Of a stretch of DNA of 64,000 bases, positions 53,091-61,345 are shown piece by piece. A program made the translations under genes and the position numbers. The notes beneath the pieces are model-generated. The model was not told the DNA's origin, did no database searches, and saw only the letters and a program-made list of their open reading frames with translations. The DNA is taken from positions 682,001 through 746,000 of the forward strand of contig CAVZBW010000005.1 of the NCBI GenBank assembly GCA_963773635.1. The letters run 5' to 3'. Positions within the stretch are counted from its first letter, which is position 1. Each line of letters starts with the position of its first letter. This DNA is from CAVZBW01 sp963773635 (GTDB lineage Bacteria > Actinomycetota > Acidimicrobiia > Acidimicrobiales > RAAP-2).

Positions 53091-53130
53091 TCGCCGCCCA
53101 CGCCGGGCAGCCCCTCGTCGCCACACGAGC

Positions 53131-55142
53131 TCAAAGAGCATGGCCGGCGCGCGCGCCCTCGAGCGTCGCATGCATGATGCGCCGGGGGGCGAGGGCGTCG
53201 CCCACCAGATGGATCTCGGGGAGCTTGCCCCTGAGCTCGACGGCCAGACGGTCATCCGGCACCCGGGGGCATGCCGACACCACGGTAACCTCGTCCAGGC
53301 GACGCTCCCTGCCCGAGAAGGTGTGTGCCACGACCGCACCACCGTCCTCGAGCCGCACCAGCCTGTGGAGCACGTGGACACCCACCCCCTTGCCCAGCAG
53401 GCGCTCCAGGAGTGCAAAGCGGGTGCCGTCCTCGGCGCCACCGGCGAAGTCGAACCGTTGGGAGACGAGCTCGACCGAGCAGCCCCGATCAGCCAGGAAC
53501 TCGGCGACCGTCGGAGGCCCGAGGTGATCGTCCATGCCGCCGACGACCAGCACGCGCTCGTGGCTGACGGCGCCCTGGAGCACGTCGAGGGCATCGAGCA
53601 CCGGCTGTGCATCGACCCCCGGCACCTCGAGGGGCGCCGGTCGGGCGCCGGTCGCGACCACGACCGCGTCGGGGCCGAACTCGATCATCTCCTCCGCGGT
53701 CACCGAGTTGCCGAGCATGAGCTCGACGCCCAGATGAGCAAGCTGCCCCTCGAAGAAGGCTGCCTGGTCTCGGAGGTTGCGGCGGTTGGGATCGCGCGCC
53801 AGGACGGCAGGGGTCCCGCCGATCGTCCGGCGCGAGTCCGCGAGGAACACTCGGTGGCCACGGAGCGCAGCGACACGAGCGGCCTCGAGGCCCGCGGGAC
53901 CGGCCCCGACCACCACCACCGTCTTTGGTTGCGAGGTCGCGACGACTTCCATCTCTGACTCTCGGGCCGCTGCGGCGTTGACCGCACAGGTCAACGGCGT
54001 GCGCCGAGACCCGATGTGATGGCACTCCGAGAGGCCGAGGCACATCCGGACCTCGTCGACCCGGCCGGCCCGGACCTTGTTGGGCAGCGCGGGGTCGGCA
54101 ATGAGCGCCCGGACCATACCGATCAGGTCGGCGGAGCCCTCCGCCAAGATGCCTTCGGCGATCGAGGCGTCGACGATGCGTCCGGTGACGATGACCGGCA
54201 CGTCTACGGCCTTCTTGACGGCGGCTGCGGCGGGAGCGTTGAAGGCCGGCTCGGTGTACCAGGGGCTCACGTAGGCCAGCTCCTTTCCTGCGCCGAATCC
54301 CGAGTAGTTGCCGCCGCTGACGCTGATGTAGGCGACGTGCGGGGACAGCAGGTCGCAGATCTCGACCAGGTCCGGCACCGTGAGCCCGCGCCGTTCTCCG
54401 TCGCCGTCGACGCCGACCCGAATGCCGATCGGGAACTCGTCCCCCACCATGCGGCGCGCCGCGGCGATCATCTCGAGCGCGAATCGGACGCGGTTCTCGG
54501 CGCTGCCGCCCCAGCGGTCGGAGCGCCGGTTCGAGTAGGGCGAGAAGAATTGGTTGACCAGATACCCGTGGGCGCCGTGGATCTCCGCGGCGTCGAGACC
54601 CGCCTCCCGGACGCGGCGGATCCCGTGGGCGTACGCCTGCACCAGCTCCTGGATCTCGTCCTCGGTCAGCGGGTGCGGGACCTGGGCTTCGTAGGGATCG
54701 GGCACGGCCGAGGGGGCCACCGCGGGGTGCGCGGCGATGCCGTGCCGGCCGGCACCGGGGTGGTACACCTGAGCAAAGCAGTGGGCACCCTCGGCGTGCA
54801 CGAGCTCCGCCCGGCGCCGCAGGCCGGGGATGACCAGGTCGTCGTAGTGGGCGATGCCCTCGCGAGTGACCGGCGAGAGGCCCGCGCCGTCCAGGCCGGC
54901 GACGGAGACCGCGGCCCAGGCCCAACCGAGTAGCCGTAGATGCCGGCGCTCGAGTGCACTCCGAGCAGGCCCGCTCCGCCGCGGGCTCGCTCCTGCAGAT
55001 ACCGCAGGTCCCGGTCCTCCGCGAGTCCCCCGGTGCCGTGCGTCGTGACGACGATGCGGTTGCGGACCACGAAGTCGCCGATCGCGAGCGGCTCGAACAG
55101 CCGGCGAAACCCACGGGCAGCCGGACCGGATTGGGTGCTCAT
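53131..55142 (-). CDS. 2,4-dienoyl-CoA reductase/old-yellow-enzyme-type flavoprotein (frameshifted near 54918)
   Basis: ATG 55142 (GGGAG upstream) begins MSTQSGPAARGFRRLFEPLA and runs through GVHSSAGIYGYSVGPGP. The sequence then continues in another frame as AAVSVAGLDGAGLSPVTREG to the end. The span is 2,012 nt, one base short of 671 codons. The FMN barrel contains AEIHGAHGYLVNQFFSPYSN. The C-terminal half is an FAD/NAD(P) module (VVVVGAGPAGLEAARVAALR). The cluster-binding region reads RMCLGLSECHHIGSRR then LTCAVN, with three cysteines where FadH-type enzymes have four, so the Fe-S cluster may be altered. It likely reduces conjugated double bonds. Confidence 0.85.
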
Positions 55143-55238
55143 CTCCCGCCCTTCCGTTCCCACCCCTCGGAGGATCCATCGATCGGCGACCGCTCCGATC
55201 GGCCCAAAGATAGCCGTAGGCACGGCTACCGTGACCGG

Positions 55239-56303
55239 GTGGCCGCGGAACCCTCACCCCCGACCATCGCCTGGTGCGGGGACCGGCTCCGAGTGATCGA
55301 CCAGACCCAGCTACCCGGGCGCCTGGTCGTCCGTGACCTGTGCACGGTCGACGACGTCATCGACGCGATCCAACGTCTCGTGGTCCGAGGGGCCCCCGCC
55401 CTCGGGGTGTGCGGCGCCTTCGGCGTCGTCATCGGGCTCTCGGAGGACCTCCCCGGCGACCTCGAGGACGGACGGCGGCGACTGGCCGAACTCGAGGAAC
55501 GGGTCGGCACCGCCCGCCCGACGGCGGTCAACCTCGCGTGGGCGGTCGACCGGGTGACCGGCGCGGCCCGTGGCGGCGAATCGGTAACGGAGATGCGGCA
55601 GCTCGCGCTCGAAGCGGCGGTGGGCATCATGGAAAGGGACCGTGAGTCGTGCCGACGCATCGGCGAGCTGGGCCAACGCGAGCTGCGCTCGGCGCGACGC
55701 ATCCTCACGCACTGCAACGCCGGTCGCCTGGCGACGGCGGGCTGGGGAACGGCGCTCGGCATCGTGTACGCCAAGGCGTCGGCGGGCGATCCCGTCGAGG
55801 TACTCGCCACCGAGACGCGGCCGCTCCTCCAGGGGGCGCGCCTCACCGCCTGGGAGCTCGCCCAGGCGGGCATCCCGGTCACGCTCGTGACGGACGGCTC
55901 GGTCGGTGCCGCCCTCGGGTCGCGATCGGTGGACGCCGTCGTCGTTGGCTGCGACCGAGTGGCCGCCAACGGCGACACGGCAAACAAGATCGGTACCTAC
56001 ACCTGTGCCCTGGCCGCGAGCGCCGCGGGCGTTCCTTTTTACGTCGCGGGACCCATCTCGTCCTTCGACCCGGCCATCTCGACCGGTGACGACATCGCCA
56101 TCGAGCTGCGGGATCCCGACGAGGTGCTGCGACTCGCCGGCTCGAGCACCGCGGCGCCGGTCCCGGCGTGGAACCCGGCCTTTGACGTGACTCCGGCAAG
56201 GCTGATCACCGCGTTTGTCACCGACATGGGCGTGCTGCGGCCTCCGTTCGCGTCGTCCATCGCAACGGCGATCGACCACGCTACGGACACGGGCTGGCGC
56301 TGA
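55239..56303 (+). CDS. mtnA: S-methyl-5-thioribose-1-phosphate isomerase
   Basis: A 354-residue protein of the eIF2B-like family. Motifs are VVRGAPALGVCGAFGVVIGL, ILTHCNAGRLATAGWGTALG (catalytic Cys), ETRPLLQGARLTAWEL and VVGCDRVAANGDTANKIGTY (catalytic Asp). It converts methylthioribose-1-P to methylthioribulose-1-P in methionine salvage. GTG 55239 matches the family length. No other mtn gene is adjacent, so the rest of the pathway must lie elsewhere. Confidence 0.93.
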   Translation: MAAEPSPPTIAWCGDRLRVIDQTQLPGRLVVRDLCTVDDVIDAIQRLVVRGAPALGVCGAFGVVIGLSEDLPGDLEDGRRRLAELEERVGTARPTAVNLAWAVDRVTGAARGGESVTEMRQLALEAAVGIMERDRESCRRIGELGQRELRSARRILTHCNAGRLATAGWGTALGIVYAKASAGDPVEVLATETRPLLQGARLTAWELAQAGIPVTLVTDGSVGAALGSRSVDAVVVGCDRVAANGDTANKIGTYTCALAASAAGVPFYVAGPISSFDPAISTGDDIAIELRDPDEVLRLAGSSTAAPVPAWNPAFDVTPARLITAFVTDMGVLRPPFASSIATAIDHATDTGWR

Positions 56304-56375
56304 GGACGTCACCCGACCCTCGCCAGGCCCGTCGGCCCGCGCCCAGCGATACCGACCCAGCGATACGGTGGAAAC

Positions 56376-57101
56376 ATGGAGTCCGCCGAGTACATCGCCG
56401 CGTTGGCCGATCGGGCCGAGGCCCTCCTCTCCGCGTCCCGCCTCGATCTGCAGGCCCCCGTGCCCTCATGTCCCGGCTGGCGAGTGAGCGATCTCGTGGC
56501 CCACGTCGGGACGACCTGGGGCTGGGCGACCACCATCGTGCGGACCGGCGGGCGCGCCGATCCGTCGGCGGACCCCGAGAAGCCTGGTCCCGACCAGCTC
56601 ATCGGCTGGGCCGAGGGGCGGATCGGGGATCTCGTCGAGGTCCTCGAGGCGGCCGATCCCGACGCCGACTGCTGGACCTTCGGGCTGCCGCGGACCTCAC
56701 GCTTCTGGATGCGGCGCCAGGCCCACGAGACGGCGGTCCACGCATGGGACGCGCAGGGCGCGACGGGCTCGCTCGAGCCGATGGTTCCGGAACTTGCCGC
56801 CGACGGCCTCGACGAGTACCTCTCCGTCATGCTCGAGCGGCTGGTCAAACGCAACCCCGACGGTTGGAGCGGGGAGTCCGTGCACCTGCACCGCACGGAT
56901 GGCCCCGGCGAGTGGTCGGCTCGGCTCGGACCGGACGGATCATCGGCGGTGGAGCGGACGCACACCAAGGGTGACCTCGCCCTTCGCGGGTCGGCAGAGT
57001 CCGTCTACCTGTGGTGCCTGAACCGGGCGCCGCTCGACGACCTCGAGGTGTTCGGGGACCGCTCGATCGCCCAGCGCTGGACCAGTCAGCTCCTCTTCTG
57101 A
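56376..57101 (+). CDS. Maleylpyruvate isomerase family mycothiol-dependent enzyme
   Basis: 241 residues. The N-terminal DinB-like helical domain contains VPSCPGWRVSDLVAHVGTTW and RQAHETAVHAWDAQGATGS; the His residues form the metal site of the family. The C-terminal ~90 residues form an SCP2-like domain (GDLALRGSAESVYLWCLNRA). These proteins use mycothiol, which fits an actinobacterium. The specific reaction is uncertain because most family members are not maleylpyruvate isomerases. Confidence 0.87.
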   Translation: MESAEYIAALADRAEALLSASRLDLQAPVPSCPGWRVSDLVAHVGTTWGWATTIVRTGGRADPSADPEKPGPDQLIGWAEGRIGDLVEVLEAADPDADCWTFGLPRTSRFWMRRQAHETAVHAWDAQGATGSLEPMVPELAADGLDEYLSVMLERLVKRNPDGWSGESVHLHRTDGPGEWSARLGPDGSSAVERTHTKGDLALRGSAESVYLWCLNRAPLDDLEVFGDRSIAQRWTSQLLF

Positions 57102-57105
57102 AGCC

Positions 57106-57990
57106 TCAGGCGAGGCTCTCCTCGAGCATCTGGACGAAGGCGGCAGCGGCGGCCGGACGGTTCGGTCGATCGGGCTCCGCCAGGACGCGGGTGAGGATCG
57201 GCATCGGCGGGTCGAGGCGCCGGTAGACGACGTCGTCGCCCGATGCGGTCCGGGGAGGGCGAGGCAGCACCGAGAGGCCCACCCCCGCCGCGACCAGGGA
57301 TCGCGCCGCCCCAACCTCGGAGACCTGACAGACCACCCGCTGCGGCCGACCCGCGAGGTACCGATCGACGACGTCCCGGACCGCCCAACCCTCGTGGAAC
57401 AGCACGAGGGGTTGCGTCGCGAGGTCGTCGGGCCCGAGGCGATCGGCACGGGCCGCGGGGTGCCCGACGGGGACGGCCAGCCAGAGCTCGACCGTGCCGA
57501 GCGCCCTGGCGACGGCGCCCGGCAGCGCAGGGATCGAAGGGCCCACCACGCCAAACGCGCCGAGGTCGTCCTCGCCCTCTTGGATCCGCTGTTGCACGCG
57601 CTCGGCGCTCATCTCCCGGACCTCGATCTCGTAATCCGGACGGCGGGCGATGAAGCCCGCGATCGCCGGCGCCAACAGCTCGACCAAGGCCAGGTTGACG
57701 CTCGAGATCCTGACGGTGCCCCCGAACCCCCGCCGGAGCACGCCCGCCTCTCGTGCCGCCGACTCCTCGGCGTTGATGAGGGCGCGGAGGCGCGGCAGCA
57801 ACGCACGCCCCTCGGCGGTGAGGGTGGCGCCCCTCGGGGAACGCGCGACGAGCGCCACACCGAGCTCCCGCTCGAGCGAGCCCAGGCTCTGGGAGACAGC
57901 GGGCTGGGTGACCAGCAGCTCCGCGGCCGCCGTGCGGAAGGACCCGAGGCGCGCCACCGCGTCGAAGCACCTGGCCTGGCGCAGGTTCAT
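57106..57990 (-). CDS. LysR family transcriptional regulator
   Basis: 294 residues. The N-terminal winged helix MNLRQARCFDAVARLGSFRT, then LLVTQPAVSQSLGSLERELG, precedes a periplasmic-binding-like effector domain (LVLFHEGWAVRDVVDRYLAG). It is divergent from a class III CoA-transferase gene with a classic LysR box between (58015-58029), so it very likely regulates that gene and the following esterase. Its 3' end is 4 nt from the convergent mycothiol-dependent enzyme. Confidence 0.92.
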   Translation of the reverse strand: MNLRQARCFDAVARLGSFRTAAAELLVTQPAVSQSLGSLERELGVALVARSPRGATLTAEGRALLPRLRALINAEESAAREAGVLRRGFGGTVRISSVNLALVELLAPAIAGFIARRPDYEIEVREMSAERVQQRIQEGEDDLGAFGVVGPSIPALPGAVARALGTVELWLAVPVGHPAARADRLGPDDLATQPLVLFHEGWAVRDVVDRYLAGRPQRVVCQVSEVGAARSLVAAGVGLSVLPRPPRTASGDDVVYRRLDPPMPILTRVLAEPDRPNRPAAAAAFVQMLEESLA

Positions 57991-58014
57991 GCGACCGGTC
58001 CGCCAACTGAGATC

Positions 58015-58029
58015 ATAAGCATTGCTTAT
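58015..58029. promoter_or_regulatory. LysR-type operator (T-N11-A box)
   Basis: ATAAGCA-T-TGCTTAT is a 7+1+7 inverted repeat containing T-N11-A, the LysR-type recognition pattern. It lies 24 nt upstream of lysR and 57 nt upstream of the CoA-transferase start, where it could serve both autoregulation and activation. Confidence 0.75.
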
Positions 58030-58086
58030 CACTTGAAAAGGGGTTGGGGGATATCGCTCATCTACCCCGCACGCGAAGATCCGGCA

Positions 58087-59334
58087 ATGGCCCTCGCGGA
58101 CCCGGACGGCGGCCCCGGCCTCTCGGCCCCGTTGAGGGGCATCTGCGTCCTCGACGCCTCGACGATGCTCGCAGCCCCCTATTGCGCCGGGCTGCTCGGG
58201 GACTTCGGCGCCGAGGTCATCAAGGTCGAGGACGTCGGCGAGGGCGACCCGATGCGCCAGAGCGCCCCGGTCCTGGATGGCCAGCACCTCCCCTCCAAGT
58301 CCACCAATCGCAACAAACGCAGCATCGCCTTGGACCTCCGGGCGCCCAAGGGTCGCGACCTCTTTCGCCAGCTGGCACGCCGTGCCGACGTCGTGGTGAC
58401 CAACTTCCGCACGTCGACGCTCCGGCGCTGGTCGATCGACTACGAGGACCTCTCCGCCCTCAACGAGGGGCTCGTCATGTTTCACCTCACCGCCTTTGGC
58501 AGGCACTCGGACCGCCCCGGGTTTGCCCGGGTCGCCGAGGCCTTCGCGGGCCTCACCCACCTCACCGGCATGCCCGACGGGCCCCCGATGTTCTGCGGGT
58601 TTCCGGTGGCCGACGGCCTCGCGGGTACCCACGGAGCCTTTTCCGTGATGCTGGCGCTCTTCGAGCGTCAGCGGACCGGGCGCGGGCAGCTGGTCGAGTT
58701 CGCGCTCTACGAGCCCGTGCTGCGCATGCTCGAGGGATCGGTGGCCTCGAGCTCGGTCACCGGCGAGGTGCCCGAGCGACTCGGCAACGAGAACCGCGAC
58801 ATTGCGCCCAACTCTCTCTACGAGACCGCGGACGGGACCTGGTTGGTCGTTCCGGTGTCGTCCCCGAGCATGTGGCGTCGGTTCTGCGCCGCGCTCGGGC
58901 ACGAGGAGCTCACCTCGGATCCCCGCTTCTCGACCAACCTCGACCGCGTCCGGCATCGTGACGAGCTCAACGCGCTGATCGTTCCCCTGATCAAGGGGCT
59001 TCAATCGGACGACTTCCTCGAGCGTTGCTGGACGCACGGCGTGGCGGCGGGACGAGTCAACTCGATGGCCGACGTGCTGGGCGCACGCGAGCTGTGGGAG
59101 TCGGAGAGCCTGATCTCGCTCCACGACGAGCACCTGGGACGCGCCATCGCCATGCCCGGCGTCGTGCCCCGGATGTCCGAGTCGCCCGGGAGGGTCCGAT
59201 CGGTGGGCCCGGAGCCCGGCCAGCACACCGACGAGATCCTGCGCGAGGTGCTGGGCCTGGGCGACGAGGACGTGGACGACCTGGTCGTCCTCGGGGTGGC
59301 GGGTCGCGCCGCGGTCCCGTCCAGACCCGCCTGA
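58087..59334 (+). CDS. Class III (CaiB/BaiF) CoA-transferase
   Basis: A 415-residue protein with GICVLDASTMLAAPYCAGLL, GDFGAEVIKVEDVGEGDPMR, STNRNKRSIALDLRAPKGRD and the catalytic-Asp region FPVADGLAGTHGAFSVMLAL. It moves CoA from an acyl-CoA donor to a carboxylic acid, activating it for degradation. ATG 58087 fits the family N terminus. The esterase at 59343 follows by 8 nt, and the LysR box upstream suggests inducible expression. Confidence 0.92.
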   Translation: MALADPDGGPGLSAPLRGICVLDASTMLAAPYCAGLLGDFGAEVIKVEDVGEGDPMRQSAPVLDGQHLPSKSTNRNKRSIALDLRAPKGRDLFRQLARRADVVVTNFRTSTLRRWSIDYEDLSALNEGLVMFHLTAFGRHSDRPGFARVAEAFAGLTHLTGMPDGPPMFCGFPVADGLAGTHGAFSVMLALFERQRTGRGQLVEFALYEPVLRMLEGSVASSSVTGEVPERLGNENRDIAPNSLYETADGTWLVVPVSSPSMWRRFCAALGHEELTSDPRFSTNLDRVRHRDELNALIVPLIKGLQSDDFLERCWTHGVAAGRVNSMADVLGARELWESESLISLHDEHLGRAIAMPGVVPRMSESPGRVRSVGPEPGQHTDEILREVLGLGDEDVDDLVVLGVAGRAAVPSRPA

Positions 59335-59342
59335 CCGGCCCT

Positions 59343-60236
59343 GTGGGACGCGCCCAGCTCGAGCGCCGGGACCTGCGGCTGGCCGACGGCTCGCTCCGCT
59401 GGTACCTCCTCACGGAGCCCGCGACCGCCCCCCCGCCCTACCCACTGGTGGTCCAGCTGCACGGGTTCGGCGAGGGAGCAGAATTCCATGCCCGCGCCAC
59501 CGGTCTCTCCGCACACGGCGCGGTACGCGGATTCATGACCGTCGTGCCCGACGGCACGCTCGCTGGCTCGAGAGACGCACCGCAATGGGAGACGACCTTG
59601 CGGCACAACCCCGACGTGGACTTTCTCGATGCGCTCATCGCCGACGCCAGTGGGAGGTGGCCGATCGACCTCGATCGCGTCTACGTCGTCGGGATGTCCA
59701 ACGGCGCCTTGTTCGGCTCCGTGCTCTCGTACCGTCTGGCCCATCGCATCGCCGCCGCGGCACTCGTTGCAGGAGCTCGCTTTCCGAGATGCGGCACGCC
59801 CCGTCGGGCCGTACCCACGATCGTCGTGCACGGGAGGAAGGATCCACTCGTGCCCTTTGCCGGGGGACCCCTGCAGGTCGATGCCCTGCGCCGTGAGGCA
59901 GATCTGCGTCGCTCCGGACCGAGGGGAGACGACGAGGACCTCCGCGACCTCGACCCCCCGGCCATGCCCCAGATGATCGACGAGTGGGCGACGCGGCACG
60001 GCGCCACCAGGTCCGGACGGCAGAGGCGAAACGCCGGGCTGGTCGTGACCGAGTGGCAACGGGACGGCGTCAAGCTGTTCGCGCTCTGCGAGCTCCAATG
60101 CCACGGTCATTCCTGGCCCGGCAGTGCCGCCTATAGGGGCCTCGAGGGCCTGCTCGGACCAATGGTCGAGGACTTCCCCACCAACGAGCTCATCTGGCAG
60201 TTCCTCTCCCGGCACCGGCTGGCGAGCCGGGACTGA
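59343..60236 (+). CDS. PHB depolymerase/LpqC-like alpha/beta hydrolase esterase
   Basis: 297 residues. Oxyanion region LVVQLHGFGEGAEFHARATG, nucleophile elbow VGMSNGALFGS (Ser), acid IVVHGRKDPLVPFAGG and catalytic His in QCHGHSWPG match the polyhydroxybutyrate-depolymerase/feruloyl-esterase-like group. No signal peptide is visible from GTG 59343, so an intracellular substrate is likely. It probably releases the acid that the upstream CoA-transferase activates (inference). Confidence 0.83.
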   Translation: MGRAQLERRDLRLADGSLRWYLLTEPATAPPPYPLVVQLHGFGEGAEFHARATGLSAHGAVRGFMTVVPDGTLAGSRDAPQWETTLRHNPDVDFLDALIADASGRWPIDLDRVYVVGMSNGALFGSVLSYRLAHRIAAAALVAGARFPRCGTPRRAVPTIVVHGRKDPLVPFAGGPLQVDALRREADLRRSGPRGDDEDLRDLDPPAMPQMIDEWATRHGATRSGRQRRNAGLVVTEWQRDGVKLFALCELQCHGHSWPGSAAYRGLEGLLGPMVEDFPTNELIWQFLSRHRLASRD

Positions 60237-60276
60237 CCCTTCGTTGCGCCGAAAGCGGTGCAACGGTTCGCGCGCC

Positions 60277-60609
60277 TTACGGAGAAGTGGTCGTCGTCGT
60301 CGTCGTCGGCGAGGTGGTCGTCGTGGTGGTCGGATGCGTCGTGGTGGTCGCCGGGGCGGTGGTTGAGGTCGGGTGCGTCGTGGTGGTCGTCGGGTGCGTC
60401 GTGGTGGTCGCCGGGGCGACGGTCGTCGCGGTCGATGACGTCGAGGGTGTCGTCGATGTCGTGGATGTCGTGGAGGGCGTGGACGTCGAGCTGCACGCCC
60501 CGAGGGCGACGGCAGAGCTCACCAGGAGTGCCACGAGGAAGCCGGACCTCGCGGGCCACCTTCTCCGATCTGGGGAGCGGTACCGGTCTCGCCGCAGGGG
60601 ACCTGTCAT
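60277..60609 (-). CDS. Thr/Ser/Pro-rich lipoprotein
   Basis: 110 residues. A basic N terminus, hydrophobic FLVALLVSSAVALG and lipobox LGAC-SS indicate a lipoprotein. The mature ~70 residues are almost entirely Thr, Ser, Pro and Ala with repeated TTTTHPTTTT blocks. This is probably a flexible, possibly O-mannosylated stalk with no enzymatic domain. Its ATG overlaps the stop of the next gene upstream (ATGA), so the two are co-translated. The DNA is correspondingly repetitive. Confidence 0.7.
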   Translation of the reverse strand: MTGPLRRDRYRSPDRRRWPARSGFLVALLVSSAVALGACSSTSTPSTTSTTSTTPSTSSTATTVAPATTTTHPTTTTTHPTSTTAPATTTTHPTTTTTTSPTTTTTTTSP

Positions 60610-61070
60610 GACGTGGTGAGAGGGGCCCGCAGCGGCCGCCACAGTCCGTTGACGCGGTAGTGGCCGAGGTCGACGTGATCGCAGATGACCTGCTCGTCGA
60701 TGATGCAGGTCTCGTGGGTGTCGAGAAGCCACTCCGACTTGCCCTCGGCGTTGCGTACCTCGATCTCGAAAGGCGTCTCGGTCGGTCGGTGGACCCCCGA
60801 CGCATCGGAGAGCCGGCGGTGCACGGCGAAGAACACGGCCGCAAGGGCGCGAGCAAGGTCGAGCTCTTCCTGGCGCGCCGTGATCGAGCGGATCCACAGC
60901 ATCTGCCCGAGGTCGGTCGGATTGAGCCGCACATCGGGAACCGGACCCGCCCCCGCGTCCTTGGCTCGGTACTCGTCGGCGTTGGGGCTCTGCACCGTGA
61001 TGAAGGCATCGTCGGCGTAGATCGTGTCCGCAACGTCCGGGGGAACCCGGACGGTCACGATGTCAATCAT
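60606..61070 (-). CDS. Hypothetical protein
   Basis: I do not recognise this 154-residue protein. It begins MIDIVTVRVPPDVADTIYAD and has alternating hydrophobic strands, an acidic centre (EELDLARALAAVFFAVHRRL) and the ending YRVNGLWRPLRAPLTTS. No signal peptide or membrane segment is visible. It is coupled by ATGA to the Thr-rich lipoprotein gene downstream. A role with the cell surface is only a guess. Confidence 0.6.
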   Translation of the reverse strand: MIDIVTVRVPPDVADTIYADDAFITVQSPNADEYRAKDAGAGPVPDVRLNPTDLGQMLWIRSITARQEELDLARALAAVFFAVHRRLSDASGVHRPTETPFEIEVRNAEGKSEWLLDTHETCIIDEQVICDHVDLGHYRVNGLWRPLRAPLTTS

Positions 61071-61287
61071 CTCTCACTCCCGGCTCGGCGCCCATGCCGC
61101 CGGCGAGCCTATCCGACGAGACCTCGGCCTCCGCAGGTGGCACGCTCCGCTCCACCAGGCCGGTCTGGTGGATGGAGATCACCGCGTGGACGCGATCATG
61201 GAGGTCGAGCTTGTCGACGATGCGCGTGACGCGGGTCTTCACCGTGTTGTCACTTACGACACGTGGTCGCGTACGACACGTGGCCAC
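61063..61287 (-). pseudogene. LuxR/NarL-type response regulator fragment (C-terminal HTH only)
   Basis: The 74-residue frame carries VSDNTVKTRVTRIVDKLDLH and DRVHAVISIHQTGLVE, which match the second half of a LuxR-type DNA-binding domain: recognition helix and last helix. The receiver domain and the first HTH helix are missing. An in-frame TAA lies directly upstream. The break coincides with a 17-bp tandem repeat (61251-61298), which looks like a recombination scar. It is most likely non-functional. Confidence 0.7.
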
Positions 61288-61298
61288 TTACGACACGG
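61251..61298. repeat. 17-bp tandem repeat, about three copies, at the luxR break point
   Basis: Units share TACGACACG with a 17-bp period: CACTTACGACACGTGGT, CGCGTACGACACGTGGC and CACTTACGACACGG. The first copy includes the last intact luxR codons, so the repeat probably arose by duplication of the broken gene edge. Confidence 0.8.
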
Positions 61299-61345
61299 CC
61301 TCGGAGATCTCCGGGTCGGCGCGTCCCCGTCGTGGTGCCGGAAGG

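Noticed and set aside
60290..60450. Possible CRISPR-like or regulatory repeat array
   Set aside because: The repeats have no uniform spacers and are explained by Thr-rich codons of the lipoprotein on the minus strand.
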